Of a stretch of DNA of 64,000 bases, positions 47,486 to 59,099 are shown piece by piece. The notes under the pieces are model-generated. The model made no database searches, was not told the origin of the DNA, and worked only from the letters and a program-made list of their open reading frames with translations. The position numbers and the translations under genes were made by a program. Each line of letters starts with the position of its first letter. Position 1 is the first letter of the stretch. Source of the stretch: Taenia hydatigena (Eukaryota; Platyhelminthes; Cestoda; Cyclophyllidea; Taeniidae). The stretch spans positions 20,001-84,000 of the forward strand of contig JADWOT020000732.1 in assembly GCA_036345935.2 (NCBI GenBank), in the 5' to 3' direction.

Positions 47486-47508
47486 ATGTGTTTGTGTGTG
47501 TGTGTGCG
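47486..47508. repeat. (TG)n microsatellite
   Basis: tgtgtttgtgtgtgtgtgtgcg downstream of the stem-loop; slightly different in the other two copies. Confidence 0.75.
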
Positions 47509-47721
47509 AACGAGTCTTTGGGAAATGGTGTACCTTACTCTTCGGGTTGGAGAAGCATTGGAGAGGGGTTGAGCATTGGAAAAGGAATAAGGTGCGGAAT
47601 CCCATTGTGGTGGATGTGTCTGTATATGTGGACGGAGAGGAGAGTCATTGTTTTGAATTTGGCTAGAATGGGCATGAAGTGGTTAACTGTGTTGGTCACT
47701 GTGTTGTTTAGTTTGGTTGTT

Positions 47722-49379
47722 TAAGAGGTACCTCGGCAAGAGCAAAGCGCAGGTGAATTGGTTAGGCTTGTTCGACATCTGTAGCGAGGAATGATGTGGC
47801 ATTAAGCTGACGCGATAGAAGGGTGGTTGGAGTTGATATTGAGAATTAGTGGAAAGTAGGTGGTACGTGTTTGTTGATGAGATGGGTTTAAGAGAAGATG
47901 TAGTGGCAATGTCTTGGGTTGGTTTCGAGTTTGGTGCTTAACCTAATCGCATACTTCCCTCTCTTCAACCTGTACTGAATCATGTCATTTGAACAAAGTC
48001 ATTTGTCGAATGCTGTTTTACTGTCTTTCAGTGCTTGTAAACCAGTAGGGCATCTGATCTTGGTCCTCGACTCTCTTTTAAATGCGTCGCTCTCTGATTG
48101 TATTGGAGGAATTTGTGCGCTATTGTCGCCAACGCAGGCACTTTTATGGCCGTCACAATGTTGCTGGTTCATCAGTCATGCTGAATGCTTTGCCGATTAC
48201 ACCACCTACTTCGCCTGGTTAAGCCTCGAATTAACAGGTTTGAATTGACTTAACCAGTGGGAAGGGAAACCGACACTGATTAAGTTGTAAAGAGACTGTT
48301 TTATGCAACGGTATATTAAACCCTCTTAATGTGAAGCAAGTAGGTGAACAGACTGTTCGATGCTTTGGGCGATCAACGATTTTGCGGGCGATGTGAGTCT
48401 CACCACCAAATCGGACCGCTTTGCGTGCCCATGCCCTCTGTGGAGTTGCTGATTGTGTTCTACGCTCTAAATTTCATTGGTTATTTCTGCCTCATGCAGC
48501 TCGTTGAACAGGCTTACACTTAAAACGACAAGGCTGAGTTCAAACATCCAGTAGAGAATTCTTTCTGCTTCGGGTAAATGTGATCAAAACTCTGCCTTAG
48601 GCGTACGCATAAGGCGCGTTCGAGGCACTTAACCAATAACCGAAATGACTATATGTTCACTCGTTGTGGACATCAAGAAAGACAACTATAGGTTTTGACA
48701 GGATCTAAGAAAGGCGTCTTCATTTGGTCGGAAGCTGAATAAATTCACTTTTCTTTAAAGCGCACAGTATTTGATTGGCTTAAAGACATAGAGCATGGCT
48801 GGCTCAATGCTCTTCGCAACACTCATACAGAAAAGAAGATGTATTTCTTGTGCTTGTTATAGCAATAGCTTTCGTGGCGAATTAAACGTACTAAAGAGTC
48901 AAGACGCATCATTTAATAATGCGGAGCCGTTATGTACAAGCATATAAAAGTCAGAGGCAGATAAGACGAGCTCTTGCTGTGAAAGAACACCAAAGCAAAT
49001 CAAACAGTAGCACAGCTCTAAAATCCCATCCACTTTGATAAATAAAAGCATGTTGAAGCGGAAAGTACCGGACTTCATGCGCACGACTGAAATCTTCCTT
49101 TTCATCACAAAGAGCTAAGGCCAGCAAACCAGTGGGATGATCAACTTTCCCTGATTAGACAATCCAATCTTTCTTGACTTAAAAGTTATTTGTGGAAAGA
49201 TTTGCCATTTGAAACGGTAGCATGATACTGCTCTTCCTTCCTTCCCTCGAAGCGCTGAAATTCTTGTTCTTGGCCTCAGCATCAGGCAGTCATATGGAAG
49301 TTTGCACATACATTGCAGACGGATTTTATGTCTCATTGCTAACGAACTCTTCCCATTAAATGCGAAGTGTTCGCGACTT
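47722..49379. other. No gene recognised; contains repeat I (48635-48835, minus)
   Basis: Frames at 47982-48248, 48899-49108 and 49115-49336 are unassigned. The repeat I block (gacaactatagg, gaaaggcgtcttcattt, gagcatggctggctcaatgctct) is the mirror of 53060-53265 and an older relative of 17390-17595. Confidence 0.4.
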
Positions 49380-50090
49380 GGAAGGTGAGCAGTGTATTGT
49401 CAACTGGAGGTTAATGTTGCTTGAGGGGAAGACACGAATGTATAAGCGCAAGAGCTTTCGTTTGGTGTACTTCATGTGAGCGTATATGATTAGCCTGCAG
49501 AAATAGTGGTGATGAGTAAAATGCGAAATCCTCTCTCCGATGGGTACGGTGTGAACATCTCGAAGTGTAAATTCGCGATTAAGGAAAGCGGTGTGCTCAT
49601 ATCCGTAGACGAAATGTGCTTGCTATAACACTAGACGAGTGTCAAATTAGGCGAAACTCTTGGTGATGTGTGAGGAGTCGCTAGGGTGGTATAAAAGAAG
49701 GGAAGTGAGAGAGTATGCAATTAGTAAGGAAAGTTATGAATTAAATAGTAAATAACAAGAAAGTTTAGCAGTCCATCAAGATTATGCTACGCCGGTCTGG
49801 GTTAGTGCGCAAGTACGCTCAGATAGACTGCACAGAACCTGAAGGCACAGGATCGCTGGCATACTTAGTTCCATTTCGACCATCCGCACTTCACTTCAAT
49901 CCTTTCTGTGACTCTTTCTGCTTCTATACTTCTCCACAAAGTTGCGCCATTTCGTATAGTCGATTCCAGTCCCATCACCTCCTTTTCCTCGCAGTGCATT
50001 TGGTGCAGATTACTGTACGCACATATTACTGTAATGAACAAGATAACGCTAACACTATCATGGTGCACTATGTACACACAGACAAAGCGT
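49380..50090 (-). repeat. Dispersed repeat A, copy 5
   Basis: aacatctcgaagtgt (49554), gattatgctacgccggtctgg (49780), aggatcgctggcatactt and gcagattactgtacgc (50005) follow the minus-orientation order of 21300-22200. The inner inverted arm ends inside this element at 49685. Confidence 0.7.
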
Positions 50091-51293
50091 GCATGACAAC
50101 TTTATTCTCAAAGCATTCAGCGAAGGTACGCATCTGTCAGTTATCTGCTATCATAGCTGACTGGAAGTAGCCTGCATGGTGATGCGGAGCAATTGTTGCC
50201 TAAACGCGCACGAGTTGGGTACATCCATTTCCCGATGCCTACTGCCGTGAAAGTTCAAACGTGTGTGTATGTCATTTGGGAAGCTGCACGAGAAATCGAC
50301 CAGTTCAAATGAGGTTGCCTAAGTTTGTTACACTACTACCTCGTCTTTTTTGTCATCGCATGCGCATGAATGACAAGGGCTTGATTCCTAATAACCACGT
50401 TTTCCCCTCAGTAATTACATCTACTTGACGAGCTGCTGAGCAGCTTTAACCAAATGTGACACAAAGGCGTGCTTTAATTACGCTTTTTAAGTAGATATGC
50501 ATAAGAAATAACTGGTGGACTTTGTTGGGCGATTGTACAATTACCAAGGTGCAAAATATTCTAGCATCAACTGCCTTTGATGCGAAAACCATAATAAATG
50601 AATTCGAAGAACCTCTCTCTTTCCACACACTCAAGACTTTCCATCTCTACCTTTCGTACGACTCGTGTGACTCTTGACGGCTTGTTCGTCGATCTCAATG
50701 GCTCAGTTTTTCCCCAGCAATCTGCGTCCTCTCTTTACGAATCCTTTCAGTTCGTACTATTTGATAGATTTATAAATTTATTAATTTGCCGAAATTGGCA
50801 ACTACCTAACTTTCTTTTTAGTTAATCAAACCATTGCGTAAGAAACACTAGCAAGCAGATTGATCCAAGCATGGCTTCAGCTGGTTTGTCCCTGGTGTAC
50901 AGTGGAGCTGTTGTCAGAATAACTTTGTTTACATATCCACTTCAATTGAGCAGATTGTGCATCACATAAAAAGTAGACTGAAGTCAAATCACATTTCCAA
51001 ATTTTTCAACAAACTGCAAATGATATTCGCACTATGGAGCGATCTGGATATCTGAATTTATAGAGTCTTCACACACTTACGCTGGAGATCGTCAACATAT
51101 TGTGGCAGGACAATATAAACTCGTGATTGTCAGCTCATTTTAGCCGCAATTTAAGGGCAACTGCATTAGGCCGCAGTTCCATAATGAAGTGCCATTCGGT
51201 CCTAAAGCAAGAACGCATGGCTTTGCATGATCGTTAGTCTAACCAACGACACACTGATGTTAAATTTTGTGCTGGTCCGACATCCACCGCTTT
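50091..51293. other. Unique spacer between the histone arms, no gene recognised
   Basis: Short frames only (50446-50634 minus, 50598-50825 plus). No second copy was noticed. Confidence 0.35.
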
Positions 51294-51405
51294 ATTGGTT
51301 GCCGCTGACGTGGAGGCAAGCATAATCAAATCGGATTGCCCCACGCTATTCTCACGCGCATGACATCATGACAAAATGTGGCTATGTACATGATTGAATA
51401 TAAAT
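51294..51405 (+). promoter_or_regulatory. Promoter-like CCAAT and TATA elements without their gene
   Basis: ATTGG (inverted CCAAT) at 51294-51298 and TATAAAT at 51399-51405 have the spacing of the H2B promoter. About 57 bases after the TATA the sequence switches abruptly into the inverted 3' flank of an H2A copy (51462). It may be the remnant of another gene's promoter cut by the rearrangement, or chance. Confidence 0.3.
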
Positions 51406-51754
51406 CTATTTATGGAGGCAATAGGCAGATGCATGGAACAACAACGAGGCAGCTGAAATAATGACCAACACAGTTAACCACTTCATGCCCATTCTAGCCA
51501 AATTCAAAACAATGACTCTCCTCTCCGTCCACATATACAGACACATCCACCACAATGGGATTCCGCACCTTATTCCTTTTCCAATGCTCAACCCCTCTCC
51601 AATGCTTCTCCAACCCGAAGAGTAAGGTACACCATTTCCCAAAGACTCGTTCACACACACACACACAAATACATTCAAAAGTGGCTGCAAAAATGTCAAT
51701 CGATTGTTCATCTGTCAGTGGCCTAGGAGGAAAGCAAACAATCGCCTTTACGGT

Positions 51755-51770
51755 GGCCCTCAAAAGGGCC
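51755..51770 (-). terminator. Histone mRNA 3' stem-loop (H2A middle copy)
   Basis: ggccctcaaaagggcc is the reverse complement of the stem-loop at 47390-47405, at the same distance from the stop codon. Confidence 0.92.
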
Positions 51771-51838
51771 GTTGTCACGTTCATGGGCGCAGCCGGCTCA
51801 GCTAGTCAGTCCAGCGGTCAGTAGGGCACTTGGTCAAC

Positions 51839-52183
51839 CTACTCCTTACCGCCCACCGGCTCCTCCGACTTCTTCGGCAGCGGCACCGCCTGAATGTTAG
51901 GCAGCACACCACCTAACAACTTGTTCAACTCCTCATCGTCGCGGATAGCCAACTGTGGGTGACGAGAAATGATGCGCATCTTCTTGTTTTCGCGCGCTGC
52001 ATTACCTGCCAACCCCAACACCTCGGCAGCCAGGTAGACCGGTGCTCCAGTACCCACAAGCTCCGCGTAGTTGCCACGACGCAACAGACGGTGCGCTCGA
52101 CCCACCGGGAACTGCAGACCTGCCCGCGCCGACCTCGTCTTTGCTTTGGCTCGTGACTTGCCACCTTTGCCTCTTCCACTCAT
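51839..52183 (-). CDS. Short histone H2A (middle copy, promoter missing)
   Basis: The 114-residue protein is identical to the H2A at 46977-47321 and 54570-54914, including both 7-residue deletions and the Gly57 change at the acidic patch. The coding sequence and 3' stem-loop are complete, but only 21 bases of its own 5' flank remain before the N at 52205. Beyond that lies repeat A instead of the CCAAT-containing upstream region. If the assembly is right, it is an orphan copy with no evident promoter. If not, it is an artefact of joining two contigs. Confidence 0.85.
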   Translation of the reverse strand: MSGRGKGGKSRAKAKTRSARAGLQFPVGRAHRLLRRGNYAELVGTGAPVYLAAEVLGLAGNAARENKKMRIISRHPQLAIRDDEELNKLLGGVLPNIQAVPLPKKSEEPVGGKE

Positions 52184-52204
52184 TTTTCTCTTCTCGCCCT
52201 GTCG

Positions 52205-52205
52205 N
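52205..52205. other. Single undetermined base at a structural junction
   Basis: The only N in the window. It lies exactly between the end of the extra H2A block and the start of the inverted arm, which makes an assembly join likely. Confidence 0.95.
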
Positions 52206-52510
52206 CCTAGCGACTCCTCACACATCACCAAGAGTTTCGCCTAATTTGACACTCGTCTAGTGTTATAGCAAGCACATTTCGTCTACGGATATGAGCACAC
52301 CGCTTTCCTTAATCGCGAATTTACACTTCGAGATGTTCACACCGTACCCATCGGAGAGAGGATTTCGCATTTTACTCATCACCACTATTTCTGCAGGCTA
52401 ATCATATACGCTCACATGAAGTACACCAAACGAAAGCTCTTGCGCTTATACATTCGTGTCTTCCCCTCAAGCAACATTAACCTCCAGTTGACAATACACT
52501 GCTCACCTTC

Positions 52511-54485
52511 CAAGTCGCGAACACTTCGCATTTAATGGGAAGAGTTCATTAGCAATGAGACGTAAAATCCGTCTGCAATGTATGTGCAAACTTCCATATG
52601 ACTGCCTGATGCTGAGGCCAAGAACAAGAATTTCAGCGCTTCGAGGGAAGGAAGGAAGAGCAGTATCATGCTACCGTTTCAAATGGCAAATCTTTCCACA
52701 AATAACTTTTAAATCAAGAAAGATTGGATTGTCTAATCAGGGAAAGTTGATCATCCCACCGGTTTGCTGGCTTTAGCTCTTTGTGATGAAAAGGAAGATT
52801 TCAGTCGTGCGCATGAAGTCCGGTACTTTCCGCTTCAACATGCTTTTATTTATCAAAGTGGATGGGATTTTAGAGCTGTGCTACTGTTTGATTTGCTTTG
52901 GTGTTCTTTCACAGCAAGAGCTCGTCTTATCTGCCTCTGACTTTTATATGCTTGTACATAACGGCTCCGCATTATTAAATGATGCGTCTTGACTCTTTAG
53001 TACGTTTAATTCGCCACGAAAGCCATTGCTATAACAAGCACAAGAAATACATCTTCTTTTCTGTATGAGTGTTGCGAAGAGCATTGAGCCAGCCATGCTC
53101 TATGTCTTTAAGCCAATCAAATACTGTGCGCTTTAAAGAAAAGTGAATTTATTCAGCTTCCGACCAAATGAAGACGCCTTTCTTAGATCCTGTCAAAACC
53201 TATAGTTGTCTTTCTTGATGTCCACAACGAGTGAACATATAGTCATTTCGGTTATTGGTTAAGTGCCTCGAACGCGCTTTATGCGTACGCGTAAGGCAGA
53301 GTTTTGATCACATTTACCCGAAGCAGAAAGAATTCTCTACTGGATGTTTGAACTCAGCCTTGTCGTTTTAAGTGTAAGCCTGTTCAACGAGCTGCATGAG
53401 GCAGAAATAACCAATGAAATTTAGAGCGTAGAACACAATCAGCAACTCCACAGAGGGCATGGGCACGCAAAGCGGTCCGATTCAGTGGTGGGATATGCAT
53501 CGCCCGCAAAATCGTTGATCGCCCAAAGCATCGAACAGTCTGTTCACCTACTTGCTTCACATTAAGAGGGTTTAATATACCGTTGCATAAAACAGTCTCT
53601 TTACAACTTAATCATTGTTGGTTTCCCTTCCCACTGGTTAAGTCAATTCAGACCTGTCATTTCGAGGTTTAACCAGGCGAAGTAGGTGGTGTAATCGGCA
53701 AAGCATTCAGCATGACTGATGAACCAGCAACATTGTGACGGCCATAAAAGTGCCTGCGTTGGCGACAATAGCGCACAAATTCCTCCAATACAATCAGAGA
53801 GCGACGCATTTAAAAGAGAGTCGAGGACCAAGATCAGATGCCCTACTGGTTTACAAGCACTGAAAGACAGTAAAACAGCATTCGACAAATGACTTTGTTC
53901 AAATGACATGATTCAGTACAGGTTGAAGAGAGGGAAGTATGCGATTAGGTTAAGCACCAAACTCGAAACCAACCCAAGATATTGCCACTACATCTTCTCT
54001 TAAACCCATCTCATCAACAAACACGTACCACCTACTTTCCACTAATTCTCAATATCAACTCCAACCACCCTTCTATCGCGTCAGCTTAATGCCACGTCAT
54101 TCCTCGCTACAGATGTCGAACAAGCCTAACCAATTCACCTGCGCTTTGCTCTTGCCGAGGTACCTCTTAAACAACCAAACTAAACAACACAGTGACCAAC
54201 ACAGTTAACCACTTCATGCCCATTCTAGCCAAATTCAAAACAATGACTCTCCTCTCCGTCCACATATACAGACACATCCACCACAATGGGATTCCGCACC
54301 TTATTCCTTTTCCAATGCTCAACCCCTCTCCAATGCTTCTCCAACCCGAAGAGTAAGGTACACCATTTCCCAAAGACTCGTTCACACACACACACACAAA
54401 TACATTCAAAAGTGGCTGCAAAAATGTCAATCGATTGTTCATCTGTCAGTGGCCTAGGAGGAAAGCAAACAATCGCCTTTACGGT
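52511..54485. other. Mirror of 47406-49380, no gene recognised; contains repeat I (53060-53265, plus)
   Basis: Same content as the left arm's H2A downstream region, with a few substitutions (for example 53477-53500). Confidence 0.4.
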
Positions 54486-54501
54486 GGCCCTCAAAAGGGC
54501 C
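54486..54501 (-). terminator. Histone mRNA 3' stem-loop (H2A right)
   Basis: ggccctcaaaagggcc, 6-bp stem and 4-nt loop, 68 bases after the H2A stop. Confidence 0.92.
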
Positions 54502-54569
54502 GTTGTCACGTTCATGGGCGCAGCCGGCTCAGCTAGTCAGTCCAGCGGTCAGTAGGGCACTTGGTCAAC

Positions 54570-54914
54570 CTACTCCTTACCGCCCACCGGCTCCTCCGAC
54601 TTCTTCGGCAGCGGCACCGCCTGAATGTTAGGCAGCACACCACCTAACAACTTGTTCAACTCCTCATCGTCGCGGATAGCCAACTGTGGGTGACGAGAAA
54701 TGATGCGCATCTTCTTGTTTTCGCGCGCTGCATTACCTGCCAACCCCAACACCTCGGCAGCCAGGTAGACCGGTGCTCCAGTACCCACAAGCTCCGCGTA
54801 GTTGCCACGACGCAACAGACGGTGCGCTCGACCCACCGGGAACTGCAGACCTGCCCGCGCCGACCTCGTCTTTGCTTTGGCTCGTGACTTGCCACCTTTG
54901 CCTCTTCCACTCAT
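54570..54914 (-). CDS. Short histone H2A with two internal 7-residue deletions (right copy)
   Basis: Encodes the same 114-residue protein as the left and middle copies: VYLAA joined to EVL in alpha-2, and NKLLG joined to GVLPNIQ in the docking domain. Its CCAAT boxes (55068-55072 and 55098-55102, inverted) and the stem-loop are intact, so it is equipped for expression. It is transcribed toward the middle copy and is 1.36 kb downstream of the right H2B on the same strand. The three copies are too alike to count as independent evidence of selection. Confidence 0.93.
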   Translation of the reverse strand: MSGRGKGGKSRAKAKTRSARAGLQFPVGRAHRLLRRGNYAELVGTGAPVYLAAEVLGLAGNAARENKKMRIISRHPQLAIRDDEELNKLLGGVLPNIQAVPLPKKSEEPVGGKE

Positions 54915-55067
54915 TTTTCTCTTCTCGCCCTGTCGACACAATAGACAGCAAACCGATTGAAGCGTGACTCCATCACGTGCTGGACTGCTCCCACCTTACA
55001 AACTACATTCATCACGCTGAGACACTTCTTATTGACCACAGAGCAGTCCAACCGATTCGCACATCTC

Positions 55068-55102
55068 ATTGGTCTGCCAACACCAGTACCCTTTGCCATT
55101 GG
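55068..55102 (-). promoter_or_regulatory. H2A upstream region: two CCAAT boxes (right)
   Basis: Mirror of 46789-46823; ATTGG occurs on the plus strand at 55068-55072 and 55098-55102. Confidence 0.5.
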
Positions 55103-56273
55103 TTGCTTACTAATCATCCTGCCGCACAGAATAGATGGCTGTATCTCGCCTAAATAGGTTGCGTGCGAGAGAAGCCATGTATTTTATTCAACTCTCACCT
55201 CAGATGACCCGCGATTTATCGATGTTGTATGTACTGCAGCATCATACACCCATACACCCTAAATCTCTAGTTACATGTGCCAGGAAAGGACAGAGTAGAT
55301 AACGCAATATGCAGATAGCCTTTGTATGCATCTAATTTACTTTGCGTTATATTCCTGACATGTGCAGTTAGGTTTTCTTCAAGCTTCTTCTTAATTCTTG
55401 TTCTACTAATTGCCTATTTGTCAGCATTTCCTATTTATTGTGACAAGTGCTTTTATAGCATCTACATAGTTATGCATTTAAGTGTACACGCGTGTGATGC
55501 TAGTGGACAGGGACACTGTTGGCCAAAATGACGCCTTACCCAAAAGCGAAAGTGCCACAAAGCATCAATTGTTTGATATTGTGGACATTGTGAAAAGTAT
55601 CAAGAGGAGCAGTTTATTGTGGATATCGGGACAAATGCTTATCAAACGCTTTTCCATGAAACAAATGGAGTCGGTTGCAAGAAATTCTTTCCCTTTCTAA
55701 TTTACTATAACGCTACAAACCACGAACGTTCGTGCCACCATGACCCTGGTAACCCACCTGACTGCGCCTGAATCCCATGCAATCATTTTGCACGTACCCA
55801 ACCTACCAATGTAGAACACAATCTTGTGGCCCATCATCCACCAAGTATTGGCCTTTTGTGAGACCACCGAGAACCAAAAGCACTGGAGACGCTTAATCTG
55901 GCTCAAAGCTTATTTCATTCCTTCTCTTAGCGCTGAACCTCATAGCCATCCTCACATCAGTCATTGTATCTCCCATTCCCCTCCTTCGATCTCCCTGCCT
56001 ACACCTAGTGGTGACCACAGCCAATACTAACACTAGCACCTCAAGAGCGTCCAGACAATGAGAATGAGGACTGGGTATAAAGGGAGGAGGCGGCAGTAAA
56101 TGCACATATTTTTGTCCACAGCAGTCAAAAATGCATGCGGTAGTGGTGGTGGTGGTGGTCCTCAACAGGGTCGTGGGATGTGCTCACTCACGCACAGGGT
56201 GGAGTCGAGTGGGCTGCTTTGGAGTAGAGTGCAGATAGTAGGCAGCACCAGCAGCACTCTACATCCAACCCAC

Positions 56274-56642
56274 CTACTTAGAGCCCGTGTACTTGGTCAC
56301 AGCTTTCGTACCCTCCGACACCGCGTGCTTCGCCAACTCACCAGGCAGCAGCAGACGCACAGCAGTCTGAATCTCTCTGCTCGTGATTGTCGACTTCTTG
56401 TTGTAGTGCGCCAACCGGCTCGACTCAGCAGCGATTCGCTCGAAGATGTCGTTTACAAAGGAATTCATGATCGACATCGCCTTCGACGAGATGCCCGTGT
56501 CCGGATGCACCTGCCGCAACACCTTGTAGATGTAGATGGCAAAGCTCTCCTTCCTCCGTCTCTTCTTTGCCTTGTCCGTCTTCGGCACCTTCACCTTCAA
56601 CGCCTTCCTTGCAGATTTGCCCGATACTACTTTAGGAGCCAT
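56274..56642 (-). CDS. Histone H2B (right copy)
   Basis: The 122-residue H2B is identical to the left copy except Met59, the residue usual in the family ([11 protein letters not shown]). Full histone fold, C-terminal helix and AVTKYTGSK end are present. TATTTATA at 56714-56721 is the inverted TATA box. Like its twin it lacks a canonical stem-loop in the near 3' flank, while the neighbouring H2A has one. Confidence 0.96.
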   Translation of the reverse strand: MAPKVVSGKSARKALKVKVPKTDKAKKRRRKESFAIYIYKVLRQVHPDTGISSKAMSIMNSFVNDIFERIAAESSRLAHYNKKSTITSREIQTAVRLLLPGELAKHAVSEGTKAVTKYTGSK

Positions 56643-56713
56643 GACAGCTTCCTCCTCTCTTAATCGTCAGCGAAGCTCAACAAAATTCACTTCGAAACTG
56701 CCATCACCACATT

Positions 56714-56721
56714 TATTTATA
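56714..56721 (-). promoter_or_regulatory. H2B TATA box (right)
   Basis: TATAAATA on the minus strand, 72 bases before the start codon; inverted CCAAT boxes follow as in the left arm. Confidence 0.75.
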
Positions 56722-56829
56722 GACAAATCTTCCATCACTCTCACTGACAACGTTCGAGTTGTCAATGGCTTATGTGTCAGCCAATAGCAATAATGAAAAT
56801 TGCAACAGGCGTCTTCTCATTGGGCATTG

Positions 56830-58629
56830 ATATAAGGTAGATGATGACGGCGAATCGCACCAGTTATTTGTGTGCATAGGTGGCGTCGTTGGATTAGCCA
56901 ATCAATGCCTAGATTCAGTGCACTCAAACACCAATGTATTTTTCTTATTTTATTCCTTTTACGTTAAAAACTATTAAGTCAACCTCATTTATTTTGTGAA
57001 CTCATCGTCCTCCCCTTCTGCTGCATGACCGCAATCCTCTCATGTCTTGACGGCGTCCATGTGGCGTTGGAATAATGGATGTTGAATGTCATTGCCAATT
57101 CACAAAAGTCCAGACAGAATTGCTAAAGATTAGCATTTGCCCCATCCACCCATGCAAGCCATCCGATTCTGCATTGACATGACCGTACTGGGCTTAATGT
57201 CAGCCGGTCTGCAAGCTGTATTGCTGGAGAAGGAGGACGAAATGAATTCGGAAGTGCCTCCTGAGGAGAACTAATCCATCGTCAACGCCGGATAGGTTGG
57301 AGGTGCTGTCGACCGTGGCGGCAATGGGGATGGTGATGTTCGACGTGGTAAGTATGGTGAAGGCAAATACAACGTAGACAACAACGGTGGATGCGATGGA
57401 GATGGCAGAATAGACGGTGACAGATGTGGCATAAATGATGAGGATGAGGATAGAATTCGGTGCAGGAATGGACGAGGTTTAGATCGCCGATGTATAGAGA
57501 TGGTGAAGATTCCAGAAACAACAGTGATGATAAGGACGATGTCGATGACGACGACGATGGAGGGGGGTAGGGATGATTTAGAAAGTAGGAAGAGGAGGTC
57601 GTAGATATGATAAAGATAAAGAATATAGCAATGACGACATTGATGATGGTTGCGGTGCAACTTCCGCAAGACGAAACAGAGTCGGAAGTACCTCCTGGGG
57701 ACATCGGTCCTCCTCCGTTAACCGCTGGCTGTACATGCAGGTGCATCAACAGCAGCAATAACAGGAAGTAATATCTCCATCATTCTTGGAGTAGAGATGC
57801 TGCGTTAAGCAGAAGGATAATCTCACTAACTTGTCATTCTCCTCACCAATGTCAAATGGACTCGGTAAACCTAAGTCGATGAGGCTGTTGACATCGGTGC
57901 CAGGCAAGTCAGCCGATGGTGTTGGTGAAGAGTCGTTTTCACTTGCCACGGGTCTTCTTTGGCTCACCATCAACTTGAACATCGGCATTAGCCTCGTGCG
58001 TCTTCTCCTTTTTTTGCCTCTTTCTTTACCCTACCAGCTTCCTCTTCCTCCTTATTTGCTTTCTCATGATCACCTGTCTGAAGTGCCTTGTGACAGACTG
58101 CTCTACTTCTTTGGCAACCTGCGAGTGCTTGGCGTTAGTAGAGGTGTGTTTCTTTAAGGGCGAGCACCTACTTCTCATTAGCAGCACAAGGCCCACAATG
58201 TCGACTTGGGTTTTGGTGGAAGAGAAGTGCCGGCACTCCTGTAGAAACGCTCCTCTACGCCTTAGTAGAGAAAGCGACAAAAAGTCTGCACCGGGTAGAT
58301 CGCTAACGAATATCAGACTGTAGGCACATCACTTGAGAGCATCTGACTGCAGCATTTCTTATAGGAGGAAGACTGTTAGCAGTATTAAGGCAAAAAAATA
58401 TAAAATTTGGCTGCAGTATGAGTGAAGGAAGGAAGAAACATATAAAATAAATGTGTGTGTGTGTTTGCGTGCCAGTGTGTCACATATGTGTGATGGGAAG
58501 ACGAAATAAGAAATAAGACTTGATTAAGGCAATAGAATCATTGAAATGGCAAATATTAGAACTTATTTGATGAGTGCTCAAGTTTGTTGCAAGCAGAATG
58601 ATTTGGATGGTGGTGTGGGGATGGGAGTC
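56830..58629. other. Mirror of 43262-45061: coding-like and low-complexity regions
   Basis: Holds the mirror of the unidentified coding-like frames (57660-58330) and of the ATC-rich tract (57276-57641). A one-base difference near 57932 changes Asp to Asn in the acidic frame, and another alters the minus-overlap frame near 58020. Confidence 0.4.
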
Positions 58630-59099
58630 CAAGAATACCATTAATGTAAGAGAAGGCGGGAGGAGAGAGGAGGAGAAAGGACAGCCTAGTTAGGCGTCCA
58701 AATGGAATGATTTTTTTACTGTTGGTGAATTGTGCATGAAAATAGAGACCACAAAGTAAGGAAATATATCCGCAATGATTGCAGATATGGAAGAATGATA
58801 GAATGAACAATGACAGAAAAGGAAATGAGTAAAATTAATGCGTGCTAATTGAAAGATGTTCCCAGGGAAAGAAAAAGGGAAGAAAAAAGGAAATAGAGAA
58901 AGAATGTTGTACGAATAACAGAGAGAGGTAAGGAAGGGCATTTACTAGTAGTGGTAGTGGCGGTGACGGAATGGAGAAAGTGCATTGGATGAAGGAGAGT
59001 AGAAAAGTAGAAAAACAAAAGAAGGAATAAAGAGAAGAAAGGAAGAATGAATGATTGAGTGGAGAAAAGAATGAAGGGACAAAGTTGGCGAAAAGTGCT

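Larger units (their letters stand above)
43260..49685 (+). repeat. Inner inverted duplication, left arm (H2B-H2A unit)
   Basis: This is almost identical to the reverse complement of 52206-58630. The coordinate sum is constant at 101891 for H2B (45249/56642), H2A (46977/54914) and the inner edge (49685/52206), so there is no net indel over at least 4.4 kb. Only scattered single-base differences are seen. The outer edge near 43260 is a step from near-identity to about 80 percent similarity. Confidence 0.92.
51462..52204 (-). repeat. Extra 743-bp H2A block, copy of 54193-54935
   Basis: This block is collinear with 54193-54935, base for base as far as I compared. It shares the right arm's variants (gggcgcagccggctcagctag) rather than the left arm's. 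It starts inside the H2A 3' flank and stops 21 bases before the H2A start codon, at the N. Neither end coincides with a gene boundary. Confidence 0.88.
52206..58630 (-). repeat. Inner inverted duplication, right arm (H2B-H2A unit)
   Basis: Mirror of 43260-49685. It begins inside repeat A (52206-52510 corresponds to 49685-49380) and continues without net length change through H2A and H2B to about 58630, where identity drops. Confidence 0.92.

Noticed and set aside
47376..47666. 96-codon frame starting just upstream of the H2A stem-loop (also in the other H2A copies)
   Set aside because: It runs through the histone stem-loop and a (TG)n tract; it is H2A 3' flank, not a gene.
56100..56663. 187-codon frame antisense to H2B (also 45228-45791)
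   Set aside because: It is the shadow of the H2B coding sequence on the other strand and has no independent support.
43260..58630. Linked H3, H4 or H1 genes in the histone region
   Set aside because: I looked for H3 and H4 tails and folds on both strands and for an H1 winged helix; none was found, and the Lys-rich frame near 43.9 kb lacks an H1 globular domain.
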